A stretch of 58,877 nt of DNA from Lachnoclostridium sp. (GTDB taxonomy: Bacteria > Bacteroidota > Bacteroidia > Bacteroidales > Muribaculaceae): contig JAMPAP010000001.1 in NCBI GenBank assembly GCA_023667185.1, forward strand, positions 606,356-665,232. The letters are read 5' to 3'. Made by a program: the position numbers and the translations under genes. The notes beneath the pieces are model-generated. The model saw only the letters and a program-made list of their open reading frames with translations. It was not told where the DNA came from and did not search any database. Shown here in pieces: positions 25,198-33,622 of the stretch (position 1 is the first letter of the stretch; every line of letters begins with the position of its first letter).

Positions 25198-26979
25198 ATG
25201 AGAAGAATAGATTTTACGGGCCGGACTACGGTGATGGTCATCGGTATGATAGCCACAATGCTCGCCTTTGTGGTGGTATGGTGCTCACAGACTACTTTCA
25301 GGGCTATGAGCGACTGGTTGCTTTACATATTCAACATCATGGCAGCTCTGCTTCTTGCTCTCCCGGGGGTGGCGTCGCGACGTGCGTGGGTGAATGGTGT
25401 GGTAATGATACTGTTAGATCTGCTGCTGATAAGCAACCTGATGTATTGCCGCACTTATCTGACGGCTATACCGCCTGACAGTTATCTGCTTGCCGGAAAC
25501 CTGACTGACTTCACCGCCAGCGTGGCCGACTCGCTGCGGCTCAGTGACATGATATTTCCGCTAATCACGGCCTTGACATGGTGGCTGGCCTCAAAGCAGC
25601 CTGACCGGAAGATGTCAGGCCGCGGTTGGATTAGTTATGGGGCTGCAGTTGCAGTGCTTGCACTGGCCGGAGGGATAGGACTTGCACTGCGTGGCGGTTT
25701 CTACAAGGAGTATGACCGGCTGATGCAATCGTGCTACTACAGCACTTGCGGTGTGCCCACATATACGGTAGCCGGACACCTGATATACTGCGACATGACA
25801 TCCTCGCCGCGGCTTACCCCTGAAATTGAGGCCGCAGTGGAAGAATGGCTCACCGTGAAAGAGGAACTCCGACCCTACACCTCGCTGCCTGACTCCATAG
25901 AGCCGCGCCGCAACCTCGTGGTGGTCCTTCTGGAGTCATTTGAAAGCTGGCTCATCGATACACGAATTGATGGAAAGGAGATTACGCCGTATATCAACAG
26001 TCTTGCCGCCGACTCAACGTCACTATTCTTCCCCAATATGCTGACCCAGGTGGCTTCAGGCCGTTCCATCGACTGCCAGCTGCTGCTGACCTCCGGCCTG
26101 CTTCCGATGCTCAACACGGTCTATAGCATGAAATATCCGGCCACGGAATATCCCTCGCTCTGCAAGGCGCTGAAGGCTGACCGCGATGCCCGCAGTCTTA
26201 TCCTCACCTGCGACAAGCCGGTGACGTGGAACCAGGAAGTGATAGCCCGCTCGATGGGCTACGACTCGCTGATTCACCGCAACTCATGGGAGATCGACGA
26301 AGTGGTAGGCAATCCGGCCAAGCTCAGCGATGGCTCGTTTCTCAGGCAGAGCGTGGACTTCCTCTGCCGCGACGCCGGGAAAATAGGCGACAAGCCCTTC
26401 ATGCTGACCTTCGTCACTTACTCGGGGCATAATCCTTTCCGCCTGCCTGAGAAATTGAAAGACCCCTCATTCATAATCGATGAAGGGAAATATCCACAGA
26501 AGATGGTCGACTACGTCACCATGGCTCATTATACTGACTCCTGTCTGGCCACTCTCGTGGAATATCTGAAGCAGCGGCCTGACTACGATCAGACACTTAT
26601 CCTCATCACCGGCGACCATGAAGGCCTGGCCGGCAACCGCGCCGAGATACTCAACTCTCCGGAGGCCCGAGGGATAGTCTCGCCGGGACAGTTTACACCA
26701 TTTCTGCTGCTGAACGCCCCCGTGGCGGGGCACAGCGAGGCCGTGATGGGACAGATAGATATGTATCCCACTCTGCTGGCCATGCTGGGGCTTGACGGTT
26801 ACTTCTGGAAGGGTCAGGGGCAGAACGTCATTGACCGGCAACGCACTGCCGTGGCTGTGTCGTCAATGACCGGCGAAATCGCAGGCGACACAACTACCGT
26901 GGACCACCGCACCCTCTCCAATATCCTTGATGCCCGCAGGATCTCTGACCTCATCATCACTCACGACCTTCTGAAATGA
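25198..26979 (+). CDS. LTA-synthase-like membrane sulfatase-fold enzyme
   Basis: 593 residues from the ATG at 25198; earlier in-frame TTG (25189) and GTG codons overlap or abut the -7 box. The N-terminal 190 residues contain about five membrane helices. The periplasmic sulfatase-fold domain starts at RRNLVVVLLESFESW, with the metal Glu. The nucleophile region reads ASGRSID, where LTA synthases have G-x-T-S-D, so Ser may replace Thr. ITGDHEGLAG carries metal-binding Asp-His. The family transfers phosphoglycerol or phosphoethanolamine to envelope glycans or lipids. It overlaps the GT32 gene by ATGA. Confidence 0.85.
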   Translation: MRRIDFTGRTTVMVIGMIATMLAFVVVWCSQTTFRAMSDWLLYIFNIMAALLLALPGVASRRAWVNGVVMILLDLLLISNLMYCRTYLTAIPPDSYLLAGNLTDFTASVADSLRLSDMIFPLITALTWWLASKQPDRKMSGRGWISYGAAVAVLALAGGIGLALRGGFYKEYDRLMQSCYYSTCGVPTYTVAGHLIYCDMTSSPRLTPEIEAAVEEWLTVKEELRPYTSLPDSIEPRRNLVVVLLESFESWLIDTRIDGKEITPYINSLAADSTSLFFPNMLTQVASGRSIDCQLLLTSGLLPMLNTVYSMKYPATEYPSLCKALKADRDARSLILTCDKPVTWNQEVIARSMGYDSLIHRNSWEIDEVVGNPAKLSDGSFLRQSVDFLCRDAGKIGDKPFMLTFVTYSGHNPFRLPEKLKDPSFIIDEGKYPQKMVDYVTMAHYTDSCLATLVEYLKQRPDYDQTLILITGDHEGLAGNRAEILNSPEARGIVSPGQFTPFLLLNAPVAGHSEAVMGQIDMYPTLLAMLGLDGYFWKGQGQNVIDRQRTAVAVSSMTGEIAGDTTTVDHRTLSNILDARRISDLIITHDLLK

Positions 26980-27647
26980 TACCCAAGAAGATACATTACT
27001 GCTGGCTCGGCCGCGGACAGAAGCCCGCCGACTTCCACCGCTACTACGAGACGTGGCGCCGACTCCTGCCCGACTATGAGTTTAAGGAGTGGAACGAGGA
27101 CAACTTCGACGTAAACTTCTGCGACTACTCCCGCGAGGCCTATGCCACGCGCAACTTCGCCCATGTATCTGACGTATGCCGCATGAAGGCGCTCTATGAG
27201 GAAGGGGGCATCTACCTCGACACTGACATTGAGCTACTGAAGAGCTTTGATCCGTTTCTTGCCGACGGGTCATTTATCGGGATGGAGACCGATCTCATCG
27301 GCACCGGAGTGATAGGCGCTGAGGCGGGCACACCGTGGATCAAGGCGATGCTTGACTATTATGCCCATACCCATTTCATCAACATCTTCGGCAAGCCTGT
27401 CAGGACGCCCAATACCAAGATTCTGACCCGGAAGGTGATGCCTGCGGTGGCCGAGGCTGACCGCCCGGTGATTTATCCCGTGGATACATTTTGCGCCATG
27501 GACTATATTACCGGCCAGCCTATGATCACCGGCCGCACCGTGGCCGTGCACCACTATCTCGACTCCTGGAAGCGGAATCCCCGCACCCTTGCTGACCGGC
27601 TGAGGATCATCCTCAAGGGGCTCAAAATCCGCTATCGATTGCCATAA
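26976..27647 (+). CDS. Family 32 glycosyltransferase (capsule/LPS type)
   Basis: 223 residues. IPKKIHYCWLGRG is the family start. FAHVSDVCRMKALYEEGGIYLDTDIELLKSFD carries the DxD sugar-nucleotide site (DTD, about 78-80). It ends in a short basic tail. It is co-translated with the sulfatase-fold enzyme through an ATGA overlap, suggesting both act on one envelope glycan. The acceptor is unknown. Confidence 0.9.
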   Translation: MIPKKIHYCWLGRGQKPADFHRYYETWRRLLPDYEFKEWNEDNFDVNFCDYSREAYATRNFAHVSDVCRMKALYEEGGIYLDTDIELLKSFDPFLADGSFIGMETDLIGTGVIGAEAGTPWIKAMLDYYAHTHFINIFGKPVRTPNTKILTRKVMPAVAEADRPVIYPVDTFCAMDYITGQPMITGRTVAVHHYLDSWKRNPRTLADRLRIILKGLKIRYRLP

Positions 27648-27671
27648 TGGTAAAATGATAAGATGGTGAGT
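27648..27671. repeat. Three 8-bp units directly after the GT32 stop
   Basis: TGGTAAAA, TGATAAGA and TGGTGAGT follow the TAA (27645-27647) in exact 8-base register. The array is short and degenerate, so it is weaker than the other stop-associated arrays. Confidence 0.4.
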
Positions 27672-27691
27672 AGCTAACTTTGCTGCTCACC
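27665..27691 (+). terminator. Terminator-like hairpin enclosing a -7 box
   Basis: GGTGAGTAGC (27665-27674) pairs with GCTGCTCACC (27682-27691) with one mismatch, followed by TTTATTATATT. The loop and first stem base form TAACTTTG (27675-27682), an exact -7 box 24 bases before the ATG at 27706. The same segment could end the GT32 transcript and start the next one. Confidence 0.55.
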
Positions 27692-27705
27692 TTTATTATA
27701 TTACT

Positions 27706-30147
27706 ATGGCCAAAGAAAAACACACAATCAAGCAAATAGATCTTACAAATCCGGCGGAGATTCGCGTCAACACCCGCATCGACTCCAAGACCGGTCAAAT
27801 CAGCCCCACGGGCGATCCGAAGCATATGGGTCGCATCAGGGGCTCGTTTCTCGTGCGTCATCATAGCGGGGTGATTATCAGTGAGGATGACAACGTGATT
27901 TATGCATACTATGAACGCGCCGGCGTGACGGAGCGGGTGTGTGACACGGAAGTATCTCCCTCGGGAGGATTCAACTACCCCGGCGGCGTGTTTCTGACCT
28001 TCGGGGGGAGCGGCATCGCGGCATTGCGTCTTGAGATTGACGATGATGGCACTTCTGTGACCCCTGTAGGCGAAGTGGATCGGCTCACCGCTCCCGGGCT
28101 GCGAAGGGTGGACGATGCAGCGATCATCGTGTCACTCCCCGAGCGTCCGCTGAAGGGATTTTACACCTCACGCTCAAGCGCATTGCAGCCCGAGGATGCC
28201 GCGACACTCAGCGCTGATCTCACTGACGCCTACGAGACAGTGCATGAGCTCGCAGCCGCGCGCCACCGCTATGTGCAGCCGGTGATAGCCCGCCTTGTGG
28301 CACGGGATGTGGACGGCCATGAGATCTACCGCTCCGCGCCGGTGATGATAGCCCCTGCCGCGGGGCCTCAGTGCACCGGCATCGAGCGGCGCATGACCGG
28401 CGAGGGGTATGCCATCGTCAATGCGGCCTCACTCTCAGCCATCCCGTTCAGCATAGGTATAGATTTCCCGACGGATATGTCGCAGATGTGGAAGACGCTC
28501 GCGCTGACGCTCCATGTCGAGGTCTCGCCCCAACTTCATGCCGTGGATTTCGACCTACCCGCCGGTTTTCGGTTCAGCTCCTTCTCGGCTACGGAGGCCC
28601 GGCTCAACATGACAGTTCCGGGTATCGACGTCACGGCATCGGCAAAGGGAATAGCCTCGGTGGGGACGGAGCTCCGCCGCCGCATCGAAGCCGTGCTTGA
28701 CAACTTCGATCAGGCCAAAGTCAACGCCTTCACCCTTAACCTTCGCAGCGCCGACCTCAGCAGCCGCGTCACGGGAATCTACGCGGCCGCCGTAAGCGAC
28801 ACCCGCAAGCAGGTGACCCGTCTTCTGAGCATCGCCTCAATGGCAGTGACCCAGGCCGACAGCTCGCTTGTAGCGATAAGCTATCCTCATACGTTCAGCG
28901 CCGCGTGTGGTGCAGTGTCAGGCGAGGTGGTGCTTTGGGGCGACCTTACCGCCAGGCTTTTCCCCGGCTATACCGCCATGGAGATGGCCATCACCACCGC
29001 CTCGCTCACGTCAGGCACACGCCCTGTGACCACAATCGTGGAGCTCGATGACGGCCGTCTGCTCGTCAACGCCGGAGTGGTGACCGGAGTGTTGCCCGAA
29101 GGCTTCTCCCCGCTGCTGACCTATCCTCATCCTCGTGCCCGACGCATCACCATCCTCCTCGGCATGAAGTCGTTCAGCGCCGAGATGCGCCCGCTCCCGG
29201 GTGGAACCATGGCATACGCCCTGACCGCAGGATTTACCCCCGCCGTACCTGACACCGAGCTGGATATGCACATCGTTCCTGCGGCCGACGAGATACGCTT
29301 CAGCTATCCAGAGAGCGTGGCCGCCACTAATGTTGATGAGCTGCAAATGCCGGGAGCCCTTACGCGATGCGCCTCAGGGAAGGTGGTGGAGGTGACTCCG
29401 GCCAGCCGTGGCAACGCCTCGTGGGATTTCGCCCGGCAGCGGTTTTATGCCTTCACTCGCGGCGGAATATGCACGGTGACATCGAGCGCCTCGATTTCGA
29501 GCCTGTCAGTGTCGATTATCGACAGCCGCCCGGTGCTGTCGCGTAACGCCGTGTGTGATCTTGACAATGGTCAGGCCGCTATCGCCGGAGGTGACCTTAT
29601 TATGATACGTGGCAATAAGAGTGACACACTCTGCTCCAATGTCAACGCTATCGAGATAGGGTGGAACGCCGAAATGCGTGAGCTCTGGATGGTGGATTAC
29701 ATTAACGCGGTTACCGACATTTTCAACGTTGACACCGCTGATCTCTTCACCCGTACTGATTTTTGCCCCTATCTGATGGTGAGCCAGGGAGGTAGACTGC
29801 TACTCCTCAGCGCCGAGGGGGAGCTCACCGATGCCTCCTCCGAGATGTCAACTGACAGCAAGCATATCCGGCTGACGTTCCGCACACCGTTGGCTCGGGC
29901 AGCCGCCGTCACCGGGCTCAGCGTCAGGATGACCGGCAGCCATATCAATGGCTCGATAATTCTCGCCGGCGACAACGGGTGCTACGGCACGACCTCCTAC
30001 CGACTGGTGGAGTATAAGATCGACGGCGAACTCAACCGGCCGATCGAAGGGCGCGTCTATGGCTTCCCCTTCCGCTGGATCACCTTTCATATCGACGCCG
30101 CCGTCTCCACCGACACCCGCCTCCACTCCGCCACCTTCACTATCTGA
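27706..30147 (+). CDS. Large soluble protein of unknown function
   Basis: 813 residues. No signal peptide, membrane helix or catalytic motif could be recognised. The N-terminus is basic (MAKEKHTIKQIDLTNPAEIR). The remainder alternates short hydrophobic strands and Gly/Thr/Ser turns, such as GSFLVRHHSGVIISEDDNVIYAYY and HSGVIISED, suggesting a beta-rich, possibly repeated architecture. The feel is of a phage-type structural protein, but nothing else phage-like is nearby and codon use resembles the neighbours. It is a single-gene unit with a -7 box at 27675. A 32-bp repeat pair begins at its stop. Confidence 0.7.
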   Translation: MAKEKHTIKQIDLTNPAEIRVNTRIDSKTGQISPTGDPKHMGRIRGSFLVRHHSGVIISEDDNVIYAYYERAGVTERVCDTEVSPSGGFNYPGGVFLTFGGSGIAALRLEIDDDGTSVTPVGEVDRLTAPGLRRVDDAAIIVSLPERPLKGFYTSRSSALQPEDAATLSADLTDAYETVHELAAARHRYVQPVIARLVARDVDGHEIYRSAPVMIAPAAGPQCTGIERRMTGEGYAIVNAASLSAIPFSIGIDFPTDMSQMWKTLALTLHVEVSPQLHAVDFDLPAGFRFSSFSATEARLNMTVPGIDVTASAKGIASVGTELRRRIEAVLDNFDQAKVNAFTLNLRSADLSSRVTGIYAAAVSDTRKQVTRLLSIASMAVTQADSSLVAISYPHTFSAACGAVSGEVVLWGDLTARLFPGYTAMEMAITTASLTSGTRPVTTIVELDDGRLLVNAGVVTGVLPEGFSPLLTYPHPRARRITILLGMKSFSAEMRPLPGGTMAYALTAGFTPAVPDTELDMHIVPAADEIRFSYPESVAATNVDELQMPGALTRCASGKVVEVTPASRGNASWDFARQRFYAFTRGGICTVTSSASISSLSVSIIDSRPVLSRNAVCDLDNGQAAIAGGDLIMIRGNKSDTLCSNVNAIEIGWNAEMRELWMVDYINAVTDIFNVDTADLFTRTDFCPYLMVSQGGRLLLLSAEGELTDASSEMSTDSKHIRLTFRTPLARAAAVTGLSVRMTGSHINGSIILAGDNGCYGTTSYRLVEYKIDGELNRPIEGRVYGFPFRWITFHIDAAVSTDTRLHSATFTI

Positions 30148-30207
30148 TTGCATTTTAGCGGAGTTGGGGAGGTCAAAAATTGCATTTTAGCGGAGTTTGG
30201 AAGGTCA
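30147..30207. repeat. Two 29-bp copies, period 32, starting at a stop codon
   Basis: ATTGCATTTTAGCGGAGTT plus a short GG/AGGTCA end occurs at 30147-30175 and 30179-30207 with two mismatches. The first copy shares the last A of the TGA stop of the 813-residue gene. Confidence 0.85.
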
Positions 30208-30302
30208 TTTTGCTGAATAGATTGTGATATATAAGAGCTATAATGTAATATAAATCTAATGGAAGTGAGGGTGTTGCAAAACTACAATAGGAAGTGATTA
30301 TT

Positions 30303-30452
30303 CGTTACCACAACATCGGCTCTCCGAGCCTCAGTATCAGAGAGATAGTCATGACCCCACATTTATGTGGGGTTTCTTCGCTAAGGCGAAGCGCTAAAGC
30401 GATAACTATGCCAAGGCATAGCGCTTAAGCGATGACCGACAACCTCGGCGCC
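30303..30452 (+). repeat. Dispersed structured intergenic repeat, copy C
   Basis: It starts GTTACCACAACATC (30304). Hairpins are GGCTC-TCC-GAGCC (30318-30330) and ACCCCACA-TTTA-TGTGGGGT (30354-30373). It then has an insertion with two more hairpins, CTTCGC-TAAG-GCGAAG and CTATGC-CAAG-GCATAG, before the shared CCGACAACCTCGGCGC. The stretch 30208-30302 before it shows nothing recognisable. It lies between convergent genes. Confidence 0.82.
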
Positions 30453-30502
30453 AGATATTAGCTTTGTAACGCCCTCTTTCCGGGCTTTATATTACCCTAT
30501 AG

Positions 30503-31180
30503 TCACTTACTCGTAATGAGCATCACAAGCATACCAACTATAAAGGCAGCCACCAAGGATAAAATAAAAAAGATTGTTTTATTTGAAGATTTCCTTTCAT
30601 CTGATGAGATATTCAGACTTTCTATTTTCTTCTTACTTGCTTGTAGACCAAAAGGTGTCGCCAATTCCTTTGATAGTTCTCGTAAACAACCTTCTAAAGT
30701 CGATTTATCAATGAAAAAATGTAATGCCTCAACCGGGTCTCTAAAAGTTCTGATATTTTCAAAGTTTGATCTTTTATTATTGTCTTGATCATAGCCTATC
30801 CAAAGTCTGTAATTATTTCCGCTGCCATAAGCCCGTTTAAAGAACAGTTCAGCATGAGTACCCCAACAACTTACTGTCCCGGCTTTCTTATCTTCGCTAA
30901 TAAATTGACACAACGAATTATAAGCCCTATTGTATTCTTCAGTTGTTAATTGACGCTTAGCAGATTTTGATACATCACCATTTCGAATCGTCAAGGTTAA
31001 AGTTTTGTCCGGGCTAATAGTGGCCTCATAATGATCATATTCCAATACTTTTTCTGGCTTTTCTTCTAAATTATAAAATGTGGTTGTTATCGTACCATTA
31101 AATCCCATAATGAGTTTGATAATGAATTGCCCAGGATCGTTTTTGTCTTGATTTTGGCCTAATTTAAGTGTGTCTTGCAT
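30503..31180 (-). CDS. Tail-anchored membrane protein, unknown
   Basis: 225 residues. A soluble N-terminal domain of about 195 residues has strands such as TITTTFYNLEEKPEKVLEYD and TKTLTLTI-like stretches. A single C-terminal membrane helix (TIFFILSLVAAFIVGMLVMLI, about 202-222) and a short SK end follow. No family is recognised. It is clearly more AT-rich than its neighbours, which suggests recent acquisition. It starts 24 bases after the ThiF-like gene on the same strand, with no clear own promoter. Confidence 0.7.
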   Translation of the reverse strand: MQDTLKLGQNQDKNDPGQFIIKLIMGFNGTITTTFYNLEEKPEKVLEYDHYEATISPDKTLTLTIRNGDVSKSAKRQLTTEEYNRAYNSLCQFISEDKKAGTVSCWGTHAELFFKRAYGSGNNYRLWIGYDQDNNKRSNFENIRTFRDPVEALHFFIDKSTLEGCLRELSKELATPFGLQASKKKIESLNISSDERKSSNKTIFFILSLVAAFIVGMLVMLITSK

Positions 31181-31204
31181 GGTGCGTTTTGATTTTTAGT
31201 TAAC

Positions 31205-31909
31205 TTATAATGAAAATATATTGAAGTCCATGGTGATGGCGTCGAAGGTGAGGATGCGGTCAGTGAGGAGGTCGCCGGTGCCGGTGATTACTTTGAGGAT
31301 TTCGGTGGCTTGAAGCGAGCCGGTCACGCCTACCACGGTGTTGAGGATACCTTCGAGAGCGCAGGGCAGCTCCTCCATCGGCTCTGGTTGGCCGAAGAAG
31401 TCGCGGAAGGCAGCCGAGCCTTTGACGTGGGTAAACACGTGGCCTGACCATCGCTGCACGGCGGCATAGACGTAGGGCAATCCGAGCGCCACGCAGGTGT
31501 CGCTGACCAGCAGCCGCGAGTCGAGATTGTCGCAGCAGTCAGCCACGATGTCGTAGCCGCTGATTATTGCCTCAGCATTTTCCGGGGTGATAAAGTGGGC
31601 ATAGGTTTCGACCTCGACGTCGGGGTTGAGAGCCTTGATAGAGTCGCGGGCAGAGTCGACTTTCAGCCGGCCGATGTCAGCAGTGGAGTGGATTATCTGC
31701 CGCTGCAGGTTGGATAGCGACACCGTATCAGCATCCGCTATTCCTATCTTTTTTACTCCGGCTGCTGCAAGGTAGAGAGCCACGGGCGAACCGAGCCCAC
31801 CGGCACCTACGATCAGCACCCGGGCCTCGCGTATGGCTTGCTGTCCGGGCAGATCTATCTCACACAGTGAGAGATGGCCGCGGTAACGTATTTTTTCTGA
31901 CTTTTCCAT
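31205..31909 (-). CDS. ThiF/MoeB-family E1-like adenylyltransferase, zinc site absent
   Basis: 234 residues. The nucleotide-binding GAGGLGSPVALYLAAAGV (about 36-53), NLQRQIIH and DCCDNLDSRLLVSD motifs are all present. So is the late PCALEGILNTVVGVTGSLQATEILK segment, with Cys where MoeB has TCVEAG. The two CxxC pairs that bind structural zinc in MoeB and ThiF are missing: the first is replaced near SAAFRDFFG and the C-terminal pair is lost with a shorter end. The family adenylates the C-terminus of ThiS/MoaD-like carriers. Its place directly after bioB (one base apart) is unusual; the partner is not in the window. Confidence 0.85.
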   Translation of the reverse strand: MEKSEKIRYRGHLSLCEIDLPGQQAIREARVLIVGAGGLGSPVALYLAAAGVKKIGIADADTVSLSNLQRQIIHSTADIGRLKVDSARDSIKALNPDVEVETYAHFITPENAEAIISGYDIVADCCDNLDSRLLVSDTCVALGLPYVYAAVQRWSGHVFTHVKGSAAFRDFFGQPEPMEELPCALEGILNTVVGVTGSLQATEILKVITGTGDLLTDRILTFDAITMDFNIFSL

Positions 31910-31910
31910 A

Positions 31911-32873
31911 TCAAAACTTCATTCCGGCTTCGGCCACCATCTTTTTATCCTCCTCGATGCCCGAGCCGAGGGTAGTGAGCATATCGCCCATGATGGCGCC
32001 GTTGACCCCGACGTGCATGGCCTGCATCTGCAGCTCGCGGCTCATCTGGGCGCGGCCTCCGGCGAAACGGATCACGGCGTGGGGATGGGCAAAGCGGAGC
32101 AGGGCAACGGCTGTAAGTATCTCCTCGTCAGAGAGTGGCTGCATATCGGCGAGAGGAGTTCCGGGGATGGGGATAAGAATGTTGAGCGGAATAGACACCG
32201 GGCGCACCCGCCGCAGAGCCACGGCAAATTCGGCACGCTGCCTCTCAGTCTCGCCCATACCGATTATGCCGCCTGAGCACACCTCCATACCCACTTCTCG
32301 CGCAAGCTCCATGGTGCAGATCTTATCCTCCTGACTATGAGTGGAGCAGAGGGTCACGAAGTGGGAGGGCGCTGACTCAAGGTTACAGTGATAGCGGCGC
32401 ACACCGGCGTCATATAGCTGCTGCAAATCTTCGCGGCCGAGCAGCCCCATTGATGCGCAGAGCCCGAGGTTGCCACCCCGGTTGATTTCGCGGATGTAGG
32501 AGCAGAGCGTCAGAAGCGATTTTCCACCCAAAGCCCTGCCGCTGGTGACAAAAGAGAAACGGCGTATCCCGTGGTGGCGGTTGACATCGGCGAGCTGGAT
32601 GCAAGTGTCGTGATCCACAAGGGGGTAGGTCAACAACATCGTGTCATAGTGAGCTGACTGGGCACACCATTTGCAGTCCTCCGGGCACTTCCCTGAGCGG
32701 GCATTGATGATGGAGCAAGAGTCAAAGTCAGCAGTGTGAAACCGCGCCGTGATCTCGGCTGCAGCTTCATGAAGCGCATTCTTATCTTCCACCTCCACGA
32801 GGCTCATCACCTCGTCATCAGTCAGCACTCCGCCCTCAAGCACTTTGGCTTTAAGCGATTGAAGATCGATCAT
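31911..32873 (-). CDS. bioB: Biotin synthase
   Basis: 320 residues. The radical-SAM iron-sulfur motif is GKCPEDCKWCAQSAHY (CxxxCxxC, near residue 60). Later motifs include YHCNLESAPSHF, GGIIGMGET and IRFAGGRAQM, with the Arg that ligates the 2Fe-2S cluster. It inserts sulfur into dethiobiotin. It is second in an operon after upp (9-base gap) and before the ThiF-like gene. No other biotin gene is in the window. Confidence 0.95.
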   Translation of the reverse strand: MIDLQSLKAKVLEGGVLTDDEVMSLVEVEDKNALHEAAAEITARFHTADFDSCSIINARSGKCPEDCKWCAQSAHYDTMLLTYPLVDHDTCIQLADVNRHHGIRRFSFVTSGRALGGKSLLTLCSYIREINRGGNLGLCASMGLLGREDLQQLYDAGVRRYHCNLESAPSHFVTLCSTHSQEDKICTMELAREVGMEVCSGGIIGMGETERQRAEFAVALRRVRPVSIPLNILIPIPGTPLADMQPLSDEEILTAVALLRFAHPHAVIRFAGGRAQMSRELQMQAMHVGVNGAIMGDMLTTLGSGIEEDKKMVAEAGMKF

Positions 32874-32882
32874 AGCAGGGGC

Positions 32883-33536
32883 TCACTCCTTTATGCCGTA
32901 TGCGAGGTCACCGGCGTCGCCGAGACCGGGCACGATATATGAGTGGTCGTTGATCTTCTCATCGATTGCTCCCACCCACACTGTAGTCTTCTCTTCAGGG
33001 AAAGTCGACTTGATATAGTCGATAGCCTTCTGCGAGGCGATAACCGAGGCTACATGGATATGCGCAGGCTCACCCTTGGTCAGCAATGCTCGGTAGCTCA
33101 GCTCCATGGATGAACCGGTGGCGAGCATTGGGTCAGCTATCACGAGGGTCTTCCCTTCAAGGTTGGGCGAAGCGATATATTCGATAAACACGTCGAAATT
33201 TTCCTTCTCGCGATACTTGCGGTAGGCCGACACGAAGGCATTCTGAGCATGGTCAAAATAGTCGAGGAAGCCCTTGTGAAACGGGATGCCGGCGCGGAAA
33301 ATCGTTGCGAGCACCACCTGCTCATCGAGGATGTTGCAGCGAGCCACGTCAAGCGGCGTAGCAATCTCGGCCTCCTTGTAGTGGAGAGTTTTTGACAGTT
33401 CGTAGGCCATGATCTCGCCGATGCGCTCAAGGTTGCGGCGGAAACGGAGCATGTCACGCTGCACGCTGACGTCGCGCAACTCGCTCATATATTGGCTTAC
33501 AAGTGACGGAGTTTCGTCAAAATTTACTATTTTCAT
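32883..33536 (-). CDS. upp: Uracil phosphoribosyltransferase
   Basis: 217 residues. RDVSVQRDMLRFRRNLERIGEIMAYE is the family start, ATIFRAGIPFHKGF and the PRPP loop LVIADPMLATGSS follow, and it ends PGLGDAGDLAYGIKE, the uracil-binding tail. It makes UMP from uracil and PRPP for pyrimidine salvage. It is the first gene of a minus-strand operon that runs on to bioB. Confidence 0.95.
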   Translation of the reverse strand: MKIVNFDETPSLVSQYMSELRDVSVQRDMLRFRRNLERIGEIMAYELSKTLHYKEAEIATPLDVARCNILDEQVVLATIFRAGIPFHKGFLDYFDHAQNAFVSAYRKYREKENFDVFIEYIASPNLEGKTLVIADPMLATGSSMELSYRALLTKGEPAHIHVASVIASQKAIDYIKSTFPEEKTTVWVGAIDEKINDHSYIVPGLGDAGDLAYGIKE

Positions 33537-33560
33537 AACTATTATATTTATTTAATGTCA

Positions 33561-33568
33561 CAAAGGTA
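33561..33568 (-). promoter_or_regulatory. -7 box TACCTTTG for upp
   Basis: An exact TAnnTTTG on the minus strand, 24 bases upstream of the upp ATG. It is back-to-back with the rhomboid promoter. Confidence 0.65.
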
Positions 33569-33591
33569 AAGAAAAAAGGTGAAATTTTTGC

Positions 33592-33599
33592 TAACTTTG
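33592..33599 (+). promoter_or_regulatory. -7 box TAACTTTG for the rhomboid operon
   Basis: An exact TAnnTTTG 23 bases upstream of the ATG at 33623, divergent from the upp promoter. Confidence 0.65.
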
Positions 33600-33622
33600 C
33601 GTTTTAGAAATTATATACTTAT

